Counted from the stretch's first letter, positions 1 to 8,948 are shown. The stretch: DNA of 64,000 nt from Nocardioidaceae bacterium (GCA_018672315.1 CP076053.1:124001-188000); one strand, 5' to 3'. Notes: generated by a model not told the origin, from the sequence alone. Numbers and translations are program-made.

Positions 1-392
1 GCGAGAGTCTGGTTGTCGTGAACGACGTGCGGTCGCGCCGCGGGCTCCGCCACCAGACGGTCGCGCAGGAGGCGCTCCACGCGCAGGGCGAAGGTGCGCG
101 GCTCGGGGAACCGACCCAGCCACATCGTCGCCAGCTCGAGCAGGTCGACGGGGTCGCGGCGCTGCAGCAGCTCGCGCGGATGGGGCGTACGGAACGGGTC
201 GTCGTCGCGGTAGAGGTCCAGCGAGGGGACCTTCGTCAGGCGTACGCCCGGGTCGAGCTCGGGGTAGGGCTGCGCGGAGAGCACCTCGACGTCGTGCCCG
301 AGCGCGACGAGCTCGCGCGAGAGGTGACGGACGTACACGCCCTGGCCGCCGACGTGGGACTTGCTCCGGTAGGACAGCAGCGCGACGCGCAC
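1..392 (-). CDS. GT4-family glycosyltransferase, N-terminal part (cut by window edge)
   Basis: This reading frame is open from a GTG at 392 to the left edge, giving about 130 residues. The start LLSYRSKSHVGGQGVYVRHL followed by ELVALGHDVEVLSAQP is the typical first strand, glycine-rich loop and helix of GT-B fold retaining glycosyltransferases (family GT4), which transfer sugars from nucleotide or phospho-sugar donors to lipids or glycans. A purine-rich AGAGAGAGGGG lies about 6 bases before the GTG. The donor-binding C-terminal half is outside the window, so acceptor and donor cannot be inferred. It follows the reductase gene on the same strand, but a hairpin separates them, so it is probably its own unit. 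Confidence 0.8.
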   Translation of the reverse strand, partial: MRVALLSYRSKSHVGGQGVYVRHLSRELVALGHDVEVLSAQPYPELDPGVRLTKVPSLDLYRDDDPFRTPHPRELLQRRDPVDLLELATMWLGRFPEPRTFALRVERLLRDRLVAEPAARPHVVHDNQTL

Positions 393-503
393 CGGACCCC
401 TCTCTCTGCTCTGGGAACCCGCTGACCGCGGGCAGGTCGGACCGGCCGATTCTGTCACGCGCCGGCCCCGGGCCGGGGGCACGGTGGGGGTCATCACAGC
501 GCC

Positions 504-523
504 CGGGGGCCGGTGGGCCCCCG
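504..523 (-). terminator. hairpin after the reductase gene
   Basis: A perfect 8-bp inverted repeat (CGGGGGCC / GGCCCCCG) with a 4-base loop begins 7 bases past the reductase stop codon. It has no T-run, as is usual for high-GC actinobacterial terminators. A second GC palindrome (CCGGCCC/GGGCCGG, 462-476) follows it. The rest of the 393-529 gap shows nothing else. Confidence 0.5.
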
Positions 524-529
524 CCCGTC

Positions 530-1603
530 TCAGACGTCGCTGGAGTGTCCGGGGAACAGCGAGGACTCCGGGTCCAGGGTGACGGCGATGTTGTTGACGG
601 CCGTGGCCGCTTCCCCGAAGCCGACCGAGATCAGCCGCACCTTGCCGGGGTACTCGGTGATGTCGCCCGCGGCGTACACGCGGGGCACGCTGGTCGCCAT
701 CGTCGTGTCGACGCGGACGTGCCGGGCGTCCAGGTCCAGGCCCCACTCCTTCAGCGCGGAGATGTCGGCGAGGAACCCGAGGGCCGCGACGACCTGGTGC
801 GCCGCGAGGACCTCGCGGCGCTTCTCCTCGCCGCGGGCGCCCAGCTCGACCTCGACGCAGGCCAGGGGCGAGCCCGAGCTCCCGTCACCGCCCTCGCTGT
901 CACGCAGGGCGACGACCTCGGCCGGGGCCACGATGCGTACGCCCGCCTCACGCACCGCGTCGATCGTCGCCTGGTGCGCGCGGAACCGGTCGCGACGGTG
1001 CACCAGCGTCACGGTCCGAGCGACCTCGTGCAGGTGCAGTGCCCAGTCGAACGCGGAGTCGCCACCCCCGACGATGACGACGTCGGCGTCGACGTACGGG
1101 TCGAGGGAGGGCACGAAGAACTCGATGCCGGCGCCCTGCCACGTCTCCGCTGCGGGCAGTGGCCGCGGTGCGAAGGTGCCGATGCCGGCGGTGACCAGGG
1201 CGGCCCCGCAGGTGAGTCCCCGCGTCGACCCGGTCATGTCGTGCCCGTCACCGCCCAGGCCGATCTCGAGGCCGGTCGGCTCCCCGTCGACGCCCAGCAC
1301 CGGTTCGATCGTGACCGCGGTGCGTCCGAGCAGGTACGTCGGCTCACTCGCCGCGGCCTGCTCGACCAGGCCCGCGACCAGCTCCCGACCCTTGATGACC
1401 GGGAAGCCCGCGACGTCGAAGATCTTCTTCTCCGGGTACAGCGCCGTGACCTGCCCGCCGAGCTCCGGCAACGAGTCGACCACGGCCACGCTCAGACCGC
1501 GGAACCCCGCGTAGTAGGCGGCGTAGAGGCCCGTCGGGCCCGCCCCCACCACGACGAGGTCGACGTGGTCCGGTGTGTCTCCCGCGGACGTGACGTGGCT
1601 CAT
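530..1603 (-). CDS. FAD/NAD(P)-dependent oxidoreductase, type 2 ferredoxin/flavodoxin-NADP+ reductase-like
   Basis: The 357-residue protein has the thioredoxin-reductase fold but no CxxC redox pair. That combination is characteristic of the YumC-type ferredoxin (or flavodoxin)-NADP+ reductases. The FAD-binding GAGPTG is at residues 20-25, followed by YAAYYAG. The NAD(P)-binding VVIVGGGDSAFD is at about 175-186, and a C-terminal YAAGDITEYPGK segment contacts FAD at about 311-322. It would move electrons between NADPH and a small iron-sulfur protein or flavodoxin in the cytosol. It starts 6 bases after the stop of the hemerythrin gene, so the two are probably co-transcribed, which hints at redox or oxygen/NO-linked roles. 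The partner is unknown. Confidence 0.85.
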   Translation of the reverse strand: MSHVTSAGDTPDHVDLVVVGAGPTGLYAAYYAGFRGLSVAVVDSLPELGGQVTALYPEKKIFDVAGFPVIKGRELVAGLVEQAAASEPTYLLGRTAVTIEPVLGVDGEPTGLEIGLGGDGHDMTGSTRGLTCGAALVTAGIGTFAPRPLPAAETWQGAGIEFFVPSLDPYVDADVVIVGGGDSAFDWALHLHEVARTVTLVHRRDRFRAHQATIDAVREAGVRIVAPAEVVALRDSEGGDGSSGSPLACVEVELGARGEEKRREVLAAHQVVAALGFLADISALKEWGLDLDARHVRVDTTMATSVPRVYAAGDITEYPGKVRLISVGFGEAATAVNNIAVTLDPESSLFPGHSSDV

Positions 1604-1609
1604 GCCACG

Positions 1610-2152
1610 TCAGTCAAGCAGACCCTTGTCCTCAGCCTTGTTCACGATGGACCGGACGCGGTCGATGTCGACGCCCTCGTCGATGATCTGGTTGCGCTTG
1701 TCGCAGAAGGCCTTGCCGAGCTCGGCCATGCGGTCGGCCGCCATGGACTCGCGGGCGGGCGTGAGGATGTTGATCTCCTCCTCGCCGAGGTGGTGGTTGA
1801 TCATCTCGCCGAGGTGCTCGGCCGCCTCCTCGAAGTCCTCCCCCTCGAGGGCGTCGAGCTCCATGACCTTCAGCAGCGCCTCGTTGCCCTCAGCGTGCTC
1901 CTCGGTCCCGTGCTCGGCCTCGTCGGCATCGACGCCGTCCTTCTTCTTCACGACCGGGTAGACCTCGGACTCCTCGGCGTGGGCGTGTGCCACGTGCAGG
2001 GTGGCGAAGGCGTCGAGGGCGGCGCGGCGCCCGTCCTTGTCGCCGCGGAGGTCGCGCAGGAGGTCCTCGAACCGACGGTGGTCGGCGAGGATGAGGTCGA
2101 TGACGTTGCCGTCGGTCGGACGGCCGAGGTCGGTGCTGTTCGTGGTGGTCAT
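1610..2152 (-). CDS. hemerythrin HHE-domain protein
   Basis: This 180-residue protein is a four-helix hemerythrin-like (HHE cation-binding) domain. Candidate di-iron ligands are the early DHRRFEDLL histidine (about 29), the HVAHAHAEESEVYP cluster (about 52-65, H-x3-E spacing) and NHHLGEEE (about 118-125). A charged Asp/Glu-rich insert (about 70-90) separates the second and third helices. Members bind O2 or NO or store iron; the specific role here is not visible. It heads an operon with the reductase downstream, a sensible electron source. The C-terminal 40 residues are basic/acidic and outside the core domain. Confidence 0.85.
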   Translation of the reverse strand: MTTTNSTDLGRPTDGNVIDLILADHRRFEDLLRDLRGDKDGRRAALDAFATLHVAHAHAEESEVYPVVKKKDGVDADEAEHGTEEHAEGNEALLKVMELDALEGEDFEEAAEHLGEMINHHLGEEEINILTPARESMAADRMAELGKAFCDKRNQIIDEGVDIDRVRSIVNKAEDKGLLD

Positions 2153-2244
2153 GGTTCAGGTCTGCCCGCCTGCTCCGTCGGTCATGCCCGGGCCCTGGGG
2201 GTGGGTCGGACGGGTGCCGAGGCCGTCTCTGCGAGAGTCACGGG

Positions 2245-3390
2245 GTGGCGGTCGACGGCGGGGCGGAGTCCGGGCCCGGGCTCCTGGGGCGTTGGGTGCT
2301 CGTGACGGCGGCCGTCGCGGCGGCCACGGCGGCGTGTCTGCTCATCGGCCTTCCCTCGCCGGTGTTGTTCGGGGCGCTGGTCGGGACCGTCGCGCTGTCG
2401 CTGGGAGCCCCGCGGCTCACCGCACCACTGTCGTTCCCCGCAGCCCTCTTCCGGGTCGGCCAGGCCGCGATCGGCGTGGTCATCGGTGCCATCGTGCAGG
2501 TCGGCACGATCACCCGCCTCGCCGAGAACTGGGTCGCGGTGACGCTGGTCGTGGTCGGCACCCTGGGGCTGAGCATCGCCACGGGTCGCCTGCTGGCGCT
2601 GCTCCCCCACGTCGATCGCGCGACCGGCATCTGCTCGATGGTCGCCGGTGGCGCCTCGGGGGTCGTCGCGATCGCCCGCGACGTCGGGGCGGACGATCGC
2701 ACCGTCGCGGTCGTGCAGTACGTGCGCGTGCTCGTCGTCGTGCTCAGCCTCCCCGTCATCGCCGGACTGTTCTTCGATGCCGCCGGCGACGGGGGCACCG
2801 GCGTTGCAGGCGGAGACGGGACGCTGGGCGCGGGCCTCGCGGTCTCCGCCGTCTCGATCGTCGGCGGCCTACTCTTCGCCCGTCTCGTCCCGCTGCCGGC
2901 GGCGGCCCTCCTCGCACCGCTGGCCATCGCCGCGACGCTCTCGGCGACCGGAGCATTCGGGGAGCCGGCCGTCCCGGCGCTGCTCGAGCAGGGGGCGTAC
3001 GTCGTGATCGGGGTGGCGGTCGGCCTGCGCTTCACCCGCTCCTCCATCCGTCACGTCGCGCGGCTGCTGCCGTGGGCGATGGTCGCGATCGTCGTGGTCA
3101 TCGCCGGCTCCGGCCTGATGGGCGTCGCGCTGGCCGCGGTGACCGGGGTGAGCCAGCTGACCGCGTACCTCGCCACCACACCCGGAGGGCTCTTCGCCGT
3201 GCTGCCGCTGGCCGCCGGGGCCGGCGCCGACGTGACCTTCGTGCTGACGCTGCAGGTCGTACGCATCGTCGTCATGCTCGCGGTCACCCCGCTCCTGGCG
3301 AACTGGCTCACGAGGCACGCCGACACCGACGGCCCCGACAGACCACCCGGCCCGCGAGAGGACCCCCCGGAGGAGCTGGACGACGGGTGA
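2245..3390 (+). CDS. AbrB-family (PF05145) multi-pass membrane protein
   Basis: A 381-residue hydrophobic protein with about ten membrane segments in two similar halves. Glycine-rich GALVGTVALSLGAP, GQAAIGVVIGAIV and GGASGVVAIARDVGADDR segments match the AbrB duplication family, long mislabelled 'ammonia monooxygenase'. Transport activity is assumed for the family, but no substrate is established. The GTG start at 2245 is the first in frame after the divergent promoter region shared with the hemerythrin gene (2153-2244). The acidic, proline-rich tail (last 30 residues) is probably cytoplasmic. It ends 22 bases from the convergent antiporter gene. Confidence 0.75.
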   Translation: MAVDGGAESGPGLLGRWVLVTAAVAAATAACLLIGLPSPVLFGALVGTVALSLGAPRLTAPLSFPAALFRVGQAAIGVVIGAIVQVGTITRLAENWVAVTLVVVGTLGLSIATGRLLALLPHVDRATGICSMVAGGASGVVAIARDVGADDRTVAVVQYVRVLVVVLSLPVIAGLFFDAAGDGGTGVAGGDGTLGAGLAVSAVSIVGGLLFARLVPLPAAALLAPLAIAATLSATGAFGEPAVPALLEQGAYVVIGVAVGLRFTRSSIRHVARLLPWAMVAIVVVIAGSGLMGVALAAVTGVSQLTAYLATTPGGLFAVLPLAAGAGADVTFVLTLQVVRIVVMLAVTPLLANWLTRHADTDGPDRPPGPREDPPEELDDG

Positions 3391-3412
3391 GGGGCGGGGG
3401 CGCGCGTACGCG

Positions 3413-4510
3413 TCAGCGCGGCACGAGCGGGTGCCCCCCACCGCGGCGTCTCCCGAGCTCGTAGGACGTGAGGGCGACCAGCACGACCCCCAGCAGCGGC
3501 AGGACGAACCACACCATCACCAGCTCGAAGTCCCGCAGCGCGTCGTGGTCCGCCGCGTCGAGCAGCACGTACGCCGTGTACGCCACGTAGAGCGCCAGGA
3601 AGAGCGCACCCTCCCAGCGCGCGATCGCCAGCCCGGTGAAGGCGATCGGGATCAGCACGACCGCCGAGGCGAGCATGAGGGGGATGTCGAGCGCCACGGC
3701 GGCCCCGGCGACCGGGACACCGTCGGGGGCGACCAGCCCGGTGACGCCCAGCACGAGACCGATGTTGGCGATGCCGCTGCCGACCACGTTGCCCACGGCC
3801 ATGTCGCGGTCGCCCTTGGCCACCGCCACCAGGACGGTCACGAGCTCGGGCACCGACGTGCCGATCGCGACCACGGTCAACCCGATGACGAGATCGGAGA
3901 CGCCCAGACTGCTCGCGATGCCGGCGGCTCCCGCGACCAGGGCGCGCGCCCCGCCGACGAGGAGAGCCAGCCCGGCGGCCAACGCCAGGAGCGACATCGG
4001 CAACGACGTCGTCGGTCCTGCCTCCTCCGCCGGGGCCGTCGCGCCGGTGGTGTCGTCCCCGCGCGTCCGGACGAGGACGACGAGGTAGACCGCGGTGGCT
4101 GCGAGCAGGAGCAGACCGTCGAGTCGCGAGAGGTTGCCGTCGAGCGCCAGCACGAGCAGGGCGACCGAGAAGGCCACGAGCACGGGCAGGTCGACGCGGA
4201 CCAGCGCCGCCTGCACGAGCAGCGGCAGCAGCACCGCGGCGGAGCCGAGGATGAGCAGCACCAGGGCGATGTTGCTGCCCACGACGTTGCCGACCGCCAG
4301 ACCACCCCGGTCGTCGAGGACGGCGTCGACCGACACCGCCATCTCCGGCGCCGAGGTCGCGAAGGCCACGACCGTGAGGCCCGTGACGAGGGTGGAGAGC
4401 CCCGCGTGGCGGGCGATGCCCGTCGCGCCGCGCACCAGCAGGTCACCGCCGAGCACCAGCACACCGAGGCCGAGCACGACCAGCAGCGGGTCGGGGATGT
4501 CCACGCTCAC
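3413..4510 (-). CDS. calcium/sodium (cation) antiporter, CaCA superfamily
   Basis: The 365-residue membrane protein has two inverted alpha-repeats, the hallmark of the Ca2+:cation antiporter superfamily (YrbG-like). The first repeat has SAPEMAVSVDA and GNVVGSNIALVLLILG; the second has GTSVPELVTVLVA and GNVVGSGIANIGLVLG. The acidic residue in each SAPE/SVPE motif coordinates the cation. About ten to eleven transmembrane helices are visible, with an acidic loop between the halves (TRGDDTTGATAP region). It would exchange Ca2+ or Na+ across the membrane. The GTG start lies 13 bases after the uvrB stop, so it is the third gene of a miaA-uvrB-antiporter run. Confidence 0.85.
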   Translation of the reverse strand: MSVDIPDPLLVVLGLGVLVLGGDLLVRGATGIARHAGLSTLVTGLTVVAFATSAPEMAVSVDAVLDDRGGLAVGNVVGSNIALVLLILGSAAVLLPLLVQAALVRVDLPVLVAFSVALLVLALDGNLSRLDGLLLLAATAVYLVVLVRTRGDDTTGATAPAEEAGPTTSLPMSLLALAAGLALLVGGARALVAGAAGIASSLGVSDLVIGLTVVAIGTSVPELVTVLVAVAKGDRDMAVGNVVGSGIANIGLVLGVTGLVAPDGVPVAGAAVALDIPLMLASAVVLIPIAFTGLAIARWEGALFLALYVAYTAYVLLDAADHDALRDFELVMVWFVLPLLGVVLVALTSYELGRRRGGGHPLVPR

Positions 4511-4523
4511 AGTCTGCCGTGGC

Positions 4524-6635
4524 TCAGCTGACGCCGGCCTCCATCATCTGCCGGAGCTCCTTCTTCAGGTCGCCGATCTCGTCCCTGAGCCGGGCTGCCA
4601 CCTCGAACTGCAGCTCGGCCGCGGCGGTGTGCATCTGCTCGGTGAGCTCCTGCACCAGCTGCGCGAGCTCGGCGGAGGGCATGTCGGCGCGATCGGGTGC
4701 GCCGCCCATCTTCGACAGACCCGGGACCGGCGCCTTCTTGGACTTGTCGCCACGCGCCCCGGTGCCCTGCCAGGTCTTGAGCAGCTCCTGGGTCGTCTCG
4801 TCCTCGCGGGCCAGCATCTCGGTGATGTCGGCGATCTTCTTGCGCAGCGGCTGGGGGTCGACACCGCGCTCGGTGTTGTAGGCGATCTGCTTCTCGCGCC
4901 GTCGGTTGGTCTCGTCGATGGCGAGCTCCATCGAGGGGGTGACCTTGTCGGCGTACATCACGACCTGGCCGGACACGTTGCGCGCCGCGCGACCGATCGT
5001 CTGGATCAGCGACTTGTCCGAGCGGAGGAAGCCCTCCTTGTCGGCGTCGAGGATCGCGACCAGCGAGACCTCGGGCAGGTCCAGGCCCTCGCGGAGCAGG
5101 TTGATGCCGACCAGCACGTCGTACTCCCCCATCCGCAGCTCGCGCAGAAGCTCGATGCGCCGCAGGGTGTCGACCTCGGAGTGCAGGTAGCGCGTGCGGA
5201 CACCGTGCTCGAGGAGGTAGTCGGTGAGGTCCTCGCTCATCTTCTTGGTCAGGGTCGTGACCAGCACACGCTCGTTGCGCTCGACCCGCAGGCCGATCTC
5301 GTGCAGCAGGTCGTCGATCTGACCCTTCGTGGGGCGTACGAGCACCTCGGGGTCGATCAGCCCGGTCGGCCGGATGATCTGCTCGACGAACTCCCCGCCG
5401 GTCTTGGCCATCTCGTAGTCGCCCGGGGTCGCCGAGAGGTAGATCGTCTGGCCGATGCGCTCGAGGAACTCCTCCCACTTCAGCGGGCGGTTGTCCATCG
5501 CGGAGGGCAACCGGAAGCCGTGGTCGACGAGGTTGCGCTTGCGGCTCATGTCGCCCTCGTACATGCCGCCGATCTGCGGCACCGCGACGTGCGACTCGTC
5601 GACCACGAGCACGAAGTCCTCGGGGAAGTAGTCGAGCAGACAGTTCGACGCCGACCCGCGGCTGCGCCCGTCGATGTGCATCGAGTAGTTCTCGATGCCC
5701 GAGCAGGAGCCGACCTGCCGCATCATCTCGATGTCGTAGGTGGTGCGCATCCGCAGCCGCTGCGCCTCCAGCAGCTTGCCCTGCGCCTCGAACTCCGCCA
5801 GCCGCTCCTCGAGCTCGGCCTCGATGCCCTTGATGGCGCGCTCCATGCGCTCGGGACCGGCCACGTAGTGGGTGGCGGGGAAGACGTAGACCTCGGTGTC
5901 CTCGCTGATGACGTCGCCGGTGATCGGGTGGAGCGTCATCAACCGCTCGATCTCGTCGCCGAAGAACTCCACCCGGATCGCCATCTCCTCGTAGACCGGG
6001 AAGATCTCCAGGGTGTCGCCGCGCACCCGGAAGGTGCCGCGGGTGAAGGACAGGTCGTTGCGCGTGTACTGGATCTCCACGAGCTGGCGCAGGATCGAGT
6101 CGCGGTCGCGCTCGTCGCCGACCTTGAGCCGCAGCATGCGGTCGACGTACTCCTGCGGCGTGCCGAGGCCGTAGATGCAGGAGACGGTCGAGACCACGAT
6201 CGTGTCGCGCCGGGTCAGCAGCGAGTTGGTGGCGGAGTGCCGGAGCCGCTCCACCTCCTCGTTGATCGAGGAGTCCTTCTCGATGTAGGTGTCGGTCTGG
6301 GGGACGTACGCCTCGGGCTGGTAGTAGTCGTAGTAGGAGACGAAGTACTCCACCGCGTTGTTCGGGAAGAGTTGTCGCAGCTCGTTCGCGAACTGTGCCG
6401 CGAGTGTCTTGTTGGGCTGCATCACCAGCATCGGACGCTGCAGCTGCTCCGCGACCCACGCGACGGTGGCGGTCTTGCCGGTGCCGGTCGCGCCCAGCAG
6501 CACGACGTCGCTCTCACCGCCGTTGATGCGCTCGGAGATCGCCTTGATCGCGGTCGGCTGGTCGCCGGAGGGTGAGTAGTCGCTGACGACCTCGAAGGGG
6601 GCGACGCGACGCTCGATGTCGGAGACCGGTCTCAT
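4524..6635 (-). CDS. uvrB: excinuclease ABC subunit B
   Basis: UvrB is the damage-verifying helicase-like subunit of nucleotide excision repair, working with UvrA and UvrC. The 703-residue length is normal. Walker A GATGTGKT lies at about 47-54. The strand-separating beta-hairpin [20 protein letters not shown] follows at about 103-122. The DEAD-like DESH, helicase motif VI (QTIGRAARN) and a C-terminal UVR domain that contacts UvrC (last 40 residues, [14 protein letters not shown]) are all present. The ATG lies 9 bases after the miaA stop and has no Shine-Dalgarno but a TAGTCT hexamer 6 bases upstream. I see no LexA box at this gene. Confidence 0.97.
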   Translation of the reverse strand: MRPVSDIERRVAPFEVVSDYSPSGDQPTAIKAISERINGGESDVVLLGATGTGKTATVAWVAEQLQRPMLVMQPNKTLAAQFANELRQLFPNNAVEYFVSYYDYYQPEAYVPQTDTYIEKDSSINEEVERLRHSATNSLLTRRDTIVVSTVSCIYGLGTPQEYVDRMLRLKVGDERDRDSILRQLVEIQYTRNDLSFTRGTFRVRGDTLEIFPVYEEMAIRVEFFGDEIERLMTLHPITGDVISEDTEVYVFPATHYVAGPERMERAIKGIEAELEERLAEFEAQGKLLEAQRLRMRTTYDIEMMRQVGSCSGIENYSMHIDGRSRGSASNCLLDYFPEDFVLVVDESHVAVPQIGGMYEGDMSRKRNLVDHGFRLPSAMDNRPLKWEEFLERIGQTIYLSATPGDYEMAKTGGEFVEQIIRPTGLIDPEVLVRPTKGQIDDLLHEIGLRVERNERVLVTTLTKKMSEDLTDYLLEHGVRTRYLHSEVDTLRRIELLRELRMGEYDVLVGINLLREGLDLPEVSLVAILDADKEGFLRSDKSLIQTIGRAARNVSGQVVMYADKVTPSMELAIDETNRRREKQIAYNTERGVDPQPLRKKIADITEMLAREDETTQELLKTWQGTGARGDKSKKAPVPGLSKMGGAPDRADMPSAELAQLVQELTEQMHTAAAELQFEVAARLRDEIGDLKKELRQMMEAGVS

Positions 6636-6641
6636 GCGTCC

Positions 6642-6647
6642 AGACTA
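6642..6647 (-). promoter_or_regulatory. candidate leaderless -10 element of uvrB
   Basis: TAGTCT sits 6 bases before the uvrB ATG, where transcription would start on the ATG itself. Its TAG is also the miaA stop codon, so coincidence is possible. This is the least certain member of the set of sixteen. Confidence 0.35.
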
Positions 6648-7568
6648 CGAGCGACCACCGACGATCCAGGATGCTGCCTGGTCAGCCGCCTCGGGGTGGT
6701 CGTGGGGCAGCCAGGTGATGCGGGGGTCCTTGCGCCACCAGGCGAGCTGGCGGCGGACGAACCGTCTGGTCGCCGTCGCCGTGTCGGCCTGCGCCTGCTC
6801 CTCGGTCAGTGTCCCGTCGAGCTGGTCCACCGCCTGCCGGTAGCCGATCGCCGCGGCCGCCGTACGCGACTCCCGCAGCCCGCGCGCGAGCAGCGACTCG
6901 ACCTCGTCGAGGAGTCCGGCGCGCCACATCGCGTCCACCCGCTGCCCGATGCGGTCGTCGACGACTTCGCGAGGGATGTCGATGCCGATCTGCACGACGC
7001 CCTCGAGCGCGTACGCCTGCCGCGGCAGCGTGGCGCTGAACGGCCGCCCGGTGAGGGCGATCACCTCCAGCGCCCGGACCACCCGGCGCCGGTTGCCGGG
7101 CTCGATGGCCGCGGCCGCCGCGGGATCGGCGTCGGCCAGGCGGGCGTACGCGGCCACGAGTCCGTCACGGTCGACCTCGGCCTCCACCTCGGCGCGCAGG
7201 TCCGGGTCGGTGCCGGGGAAGGTGAACTGGTCGACGACGGCGCGGTTGTAGAGCGCCGACCCCCCGACGAGGATCGGCGTACGCCCCCTCCCCCGGATGT
7301 CGGCGACGGCGTCACGCGCCCAGGCCTGGAACTGTGCCACGGAGGCCGCCTCGTGCACCTCGAGCACGTCGAGCAGGTGGTGGGGGATGCCGCGACGCTC
7401 GGCGACCGGCAGCTTCGCGGTGCCGATGTCCATGCCGCGGTAGAGCTGCATGGCGTCGGTGTTGACGATCTCGCCGTCGAGCCGCTCGGCCAGGTCGAGG
7501 CTCAGCCCCGTCTTGCCCGACGCGGTCGGACCGACCAGCAGCACGACGGGCGGGAGGTGTGTGGGCAC
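6645..7568 (-). CDS. miaA: tRNA dimethylallyltransferase
   Basis: MiaA adds a dimethylallyl group to N6 of adenosine 37 in tRNAs that read UNN codons; MiaB, also in this window, then methylthiolates the product. The 307-residue protein has the P-loop GPTASGKT (about 13-20), the NTDAMQLYRGMDIGTAK segment (about 36-52) with the catalytic aspartate, and the IPHHLLDVLE motif. A GTG start is used, preceded by GAGAGGAT. Downstream comes uvrB with a 9-base gap. The frequent actinobacterial neighbours dapF and hflX are not here. Confidence 0.96.
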   Translation of the reverse strand: MPTHLPPVVLLVGPTASGKTGLSLDLAERLDGEIVNTDAMQLYRGMDIGTAKLPVAERRGIPHHLLDVLEVHEAASVAQFQAWARDAVADIRGRGRTPILVGGSALYNRAVVDQFTFPGTDPDLRAEVEAEVDRDGLVAAYARLADADPAAAAAIEPGNRRRVVRALEVIALTGRPFSATLPRQAYALEGVVQIGIDIPREVVDDRIGQRVDAMWRAGLLDEVESLLARGLRESRTAAAAIGYRQAVDQLDGTLTEEQAQADTATATRRFVRRQLAWWRKDPRITWLPHDHPEAADQAASWIVGGRS

Positions 7569-7640
7569 GCCCGGATCCTCTCAGTGACGTGTCCCGCCGC
7601 TGCGGGTGTGGCGTGCGGCTCGGCTGGACAGGGTGAGCCC

Positions 7641-7904
7641 ATGAGCCGAGACCTGGGAGACCAGCCCGAGCCGACCGTCGATGAGTCGCAACCGCCGCGG
7701 GCACCGGGTCGTCAGGACAACGCACCGACGGCGAAGGACCTCTCCTCACCCCGCGAGGAGCCACCCCTGCCGACGGACCAGCCGCGTGCGGCGCAGACCG
7801 AGGACTCCGCGGTCTCGCAGAAGCTCGGCGAGCAGGAGCGGTCGACCGACGACGAGGGCCCGGACTCCGGCGACCCCGAGGCGCCGTCCGAGGCACCCGG
7901 CTGA
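7641..7904 (+). CDS. small acidic, proline-rich disordered protein A (tandem paralogue of the next gene)
   Basis: This 87-residue ORF (ATG at 7641) encodes a hydrophilic protein rich in Pro, Glu, Asp and Ala, with no Cys, Trp, Tyr or Phe. It is predicted to be intrinsically disordered. I recognise no family. Its first 58 residues align with the next gene throughout: both begin MS-x-LGD, then carry TVD(E/D)(S/T)QPPRA, DLS(S/T)PR(E/D)E, PLP(T/A)DQP(R/K)AAQT and a D(S/T)A(V/I) ending. The tails differ. The conserved pattern in two adjacent copies supports real coding despite the small size. GGGTGA precedes the ATG. It lies on the opposite strand to miaA and miaB. Confidence 0.7.
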   Translation: MSRDLGDQPEPTVDESQPPRAPGRQDNAPTAKDLSSPREEPPLPTDQPRAAQTEDSAVSQKLGEQERSTDDEGPDSGDPEAPSEAPG

Positions 7905-7937
7905 TTGAGATTCGCGGCGAGTGGTGATGCTCACACC

Positions 7938-8171
7938 ATGAGCGAGCTCGGTGACATGCCCGACGTGACCGTCGACGACACCCAGCCACCCCGCGCCGCG
8001 GGCGGCATCGACGCCTCCCCGACGGCACTCGACCTCTCGACCCCGCGCGATGAGGCGCCGCTGCCGGCCGACCAGCCGAAGGCGGCGCAGACACCCGACA
8101 CGGCGATCCCCGACGGGGTGACCTCGGAGCGCCGCATGGAGCAGCAGCGCGAGGCCCTTGGCGACGACTGA
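7938..8171 (+). CDS. small acidic, proline-rich disordered protein B (tandem paralogue of the previous gene)
   Basis: A 77-residue protein starting MSELGDMPDVTVDD at the ATG at 7938. I chose this over an earlier in-frame start because homology with the upstream paralogue begins here. The shared blocks are TVDDTQPPRA, DLSTPRDEAPLPADQPKAAQT and DTAI; after that this copy has a different basic/acidic tail (TSERRMEQQREALGDD). It has no aromatic residue and no transmembrane segment, so it is probably soluble and disordered. A GTGGTGA stretch lies before the ATG. Function is unknown. The two genes are 33 bases apart and look like a local tandem duplication that has diverged. Confidence 0.7.
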   Translation: MSELGDMPDVTVDDTQPPRAAGGIDASPTALDLSTPRDEAPLPADQPKAAQTPDTAIPDGVTSERRMEQQREALGDD

Positions 8172-8190
8172 CGACGACTGAGGACGACTG
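8163..8190. repeat. three tandem 10-bp units with core GACGACTG
   Basis: GACGACTG occurs at 8163, 8173 and 8183 with an exact 10-base period. The first copy holds the last two codons and stop of small protein B (GAC GAC TGA). It fills part of the 42-base gap before the convergent peptidase gene. Probably a slippage-derived minisatellite. Confidence 0.7.
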
Positions 8191-8213
8191 GGGCGTCCGG
8201 GGCCTCTGGGACG

Positions 8214-8939
8214 TCAGAGCCGTTCGATGTCGAGCGCCGTCTCCTCCGCCCGACCGTCGGCGGTCCGTCGCACCGCGTACGCCCCCGCGGAGCGTCGCTC
8301 GGCGTAGGCACCCACCATCTCGGTGCCGCGGTAGAGGACGCCTGCCCCGTCGTCGGTGGCGTAGCCGTCGGGCAGGGTCCCGTCGGCGACCAGCGACTGG
8401 AACAGCGGCCGCCGCTGCTCCTCGGAGTCGTAGTGCACCCCGTTGCTGTACGGCACCAGCCCGAGTCCGTCGGTGACCGGACGCAGGTCGGGACCGTAGG
8501 AGTCGGTCGTGCCTCCTGCGTGCCAGCAGATCGAGCCTGCCGAGACGCCGGTCAGCACGACGCCTCGCTGCCAGGCGGTGCGTACGGCGGTGTCGACGCC
8601 GTGCATGCGCCACATCGCGAGCAGGCCGGCGACCGACCCGCCCCACACCCAGACCACGTCCACGTCGCACAGGTGGGCGGCGACGTCGGCGTGGTTGGGC
8701 ATCGGGAAGAGCTGCAGGTGGCTGGGCTGCCAGCCGCGGGCCGTGGCGGCGGCGTAGAAGGCGCTGATCGTGCTCTGGTCGTCGCCGAGCGCGGTCGCGA
8801 GGAAGCAGACTTTCGGGGTGCCCTCGACGCCGGAGAGGTCGACGGCCAGCTCGGTGAGCGGACCGGGCCGCCACCGCAGCCGAGGGTCGGCGACGGCCCC
8901 GCCGGAGGTGGCGAGGATGGTCGGCTGCTCGGCGGGCAC
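8214..8939 (-). CDS. peptidase E (S51 family) homologue
   Basis: Family S51 serine peptidases (dipeptidase E, cyanophycinase) share a class-I glutamine amidotransferase-like fold. This 241-residue protein has ILATSGGAVADP at the start, the WVWGGSVAGL turn at about 98-107, and the nucleophile elbow GVSAGSICW (about 131-139) with the catalytic Ser. VHYDSEEQ (about 168-175) supplies a candidate His and acidic residue. The length suits cytosolic aspartyl dipeptidases better than cyanophycinase. It begins with GTG 9 bases after the miaB stop with GAGGGG upstream, so it is co-transcribed with miaB. Substrate is not determined. Confidence 0.8.
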   Translation of the reverse strand: MPAEQPTILATSGGAVADPRLRWRPGPLTELAVDLSGVEGTPKVCFLATALGDDQSTISAFYAAATARGWQPSHLQLFPMPNHADVAAHLCDVDVVWVWGGSVAGLLAMWRMHGVDTAVRTAWQRGVVLTGVSAGSICWHAGGTTDSYGPDLRPVTDGLGLVPYSNGVHYDSEEQRRPLFQSLVADGTLPDGYATDDGAGVLYRGTEMVGAYAERRSAGAYAVRRTADGRAEETALDIERL

Positions 8940-8948
8940 GGTGACCCC

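Noticed and set aside
4095-6575. 826-codon open frame opposite uvrB
   Set aside because: Antisense to a fully motif-supported uvrB; Leu/His/Val/Arg-rich with no domain.
8163-8190. Short tandem repeats as a CRISPR array
   Set aside because: 10-bp period with no spacers and only three units; the 59371-59394 and 41341-41364 repeats are also direct tandem units without spacers.
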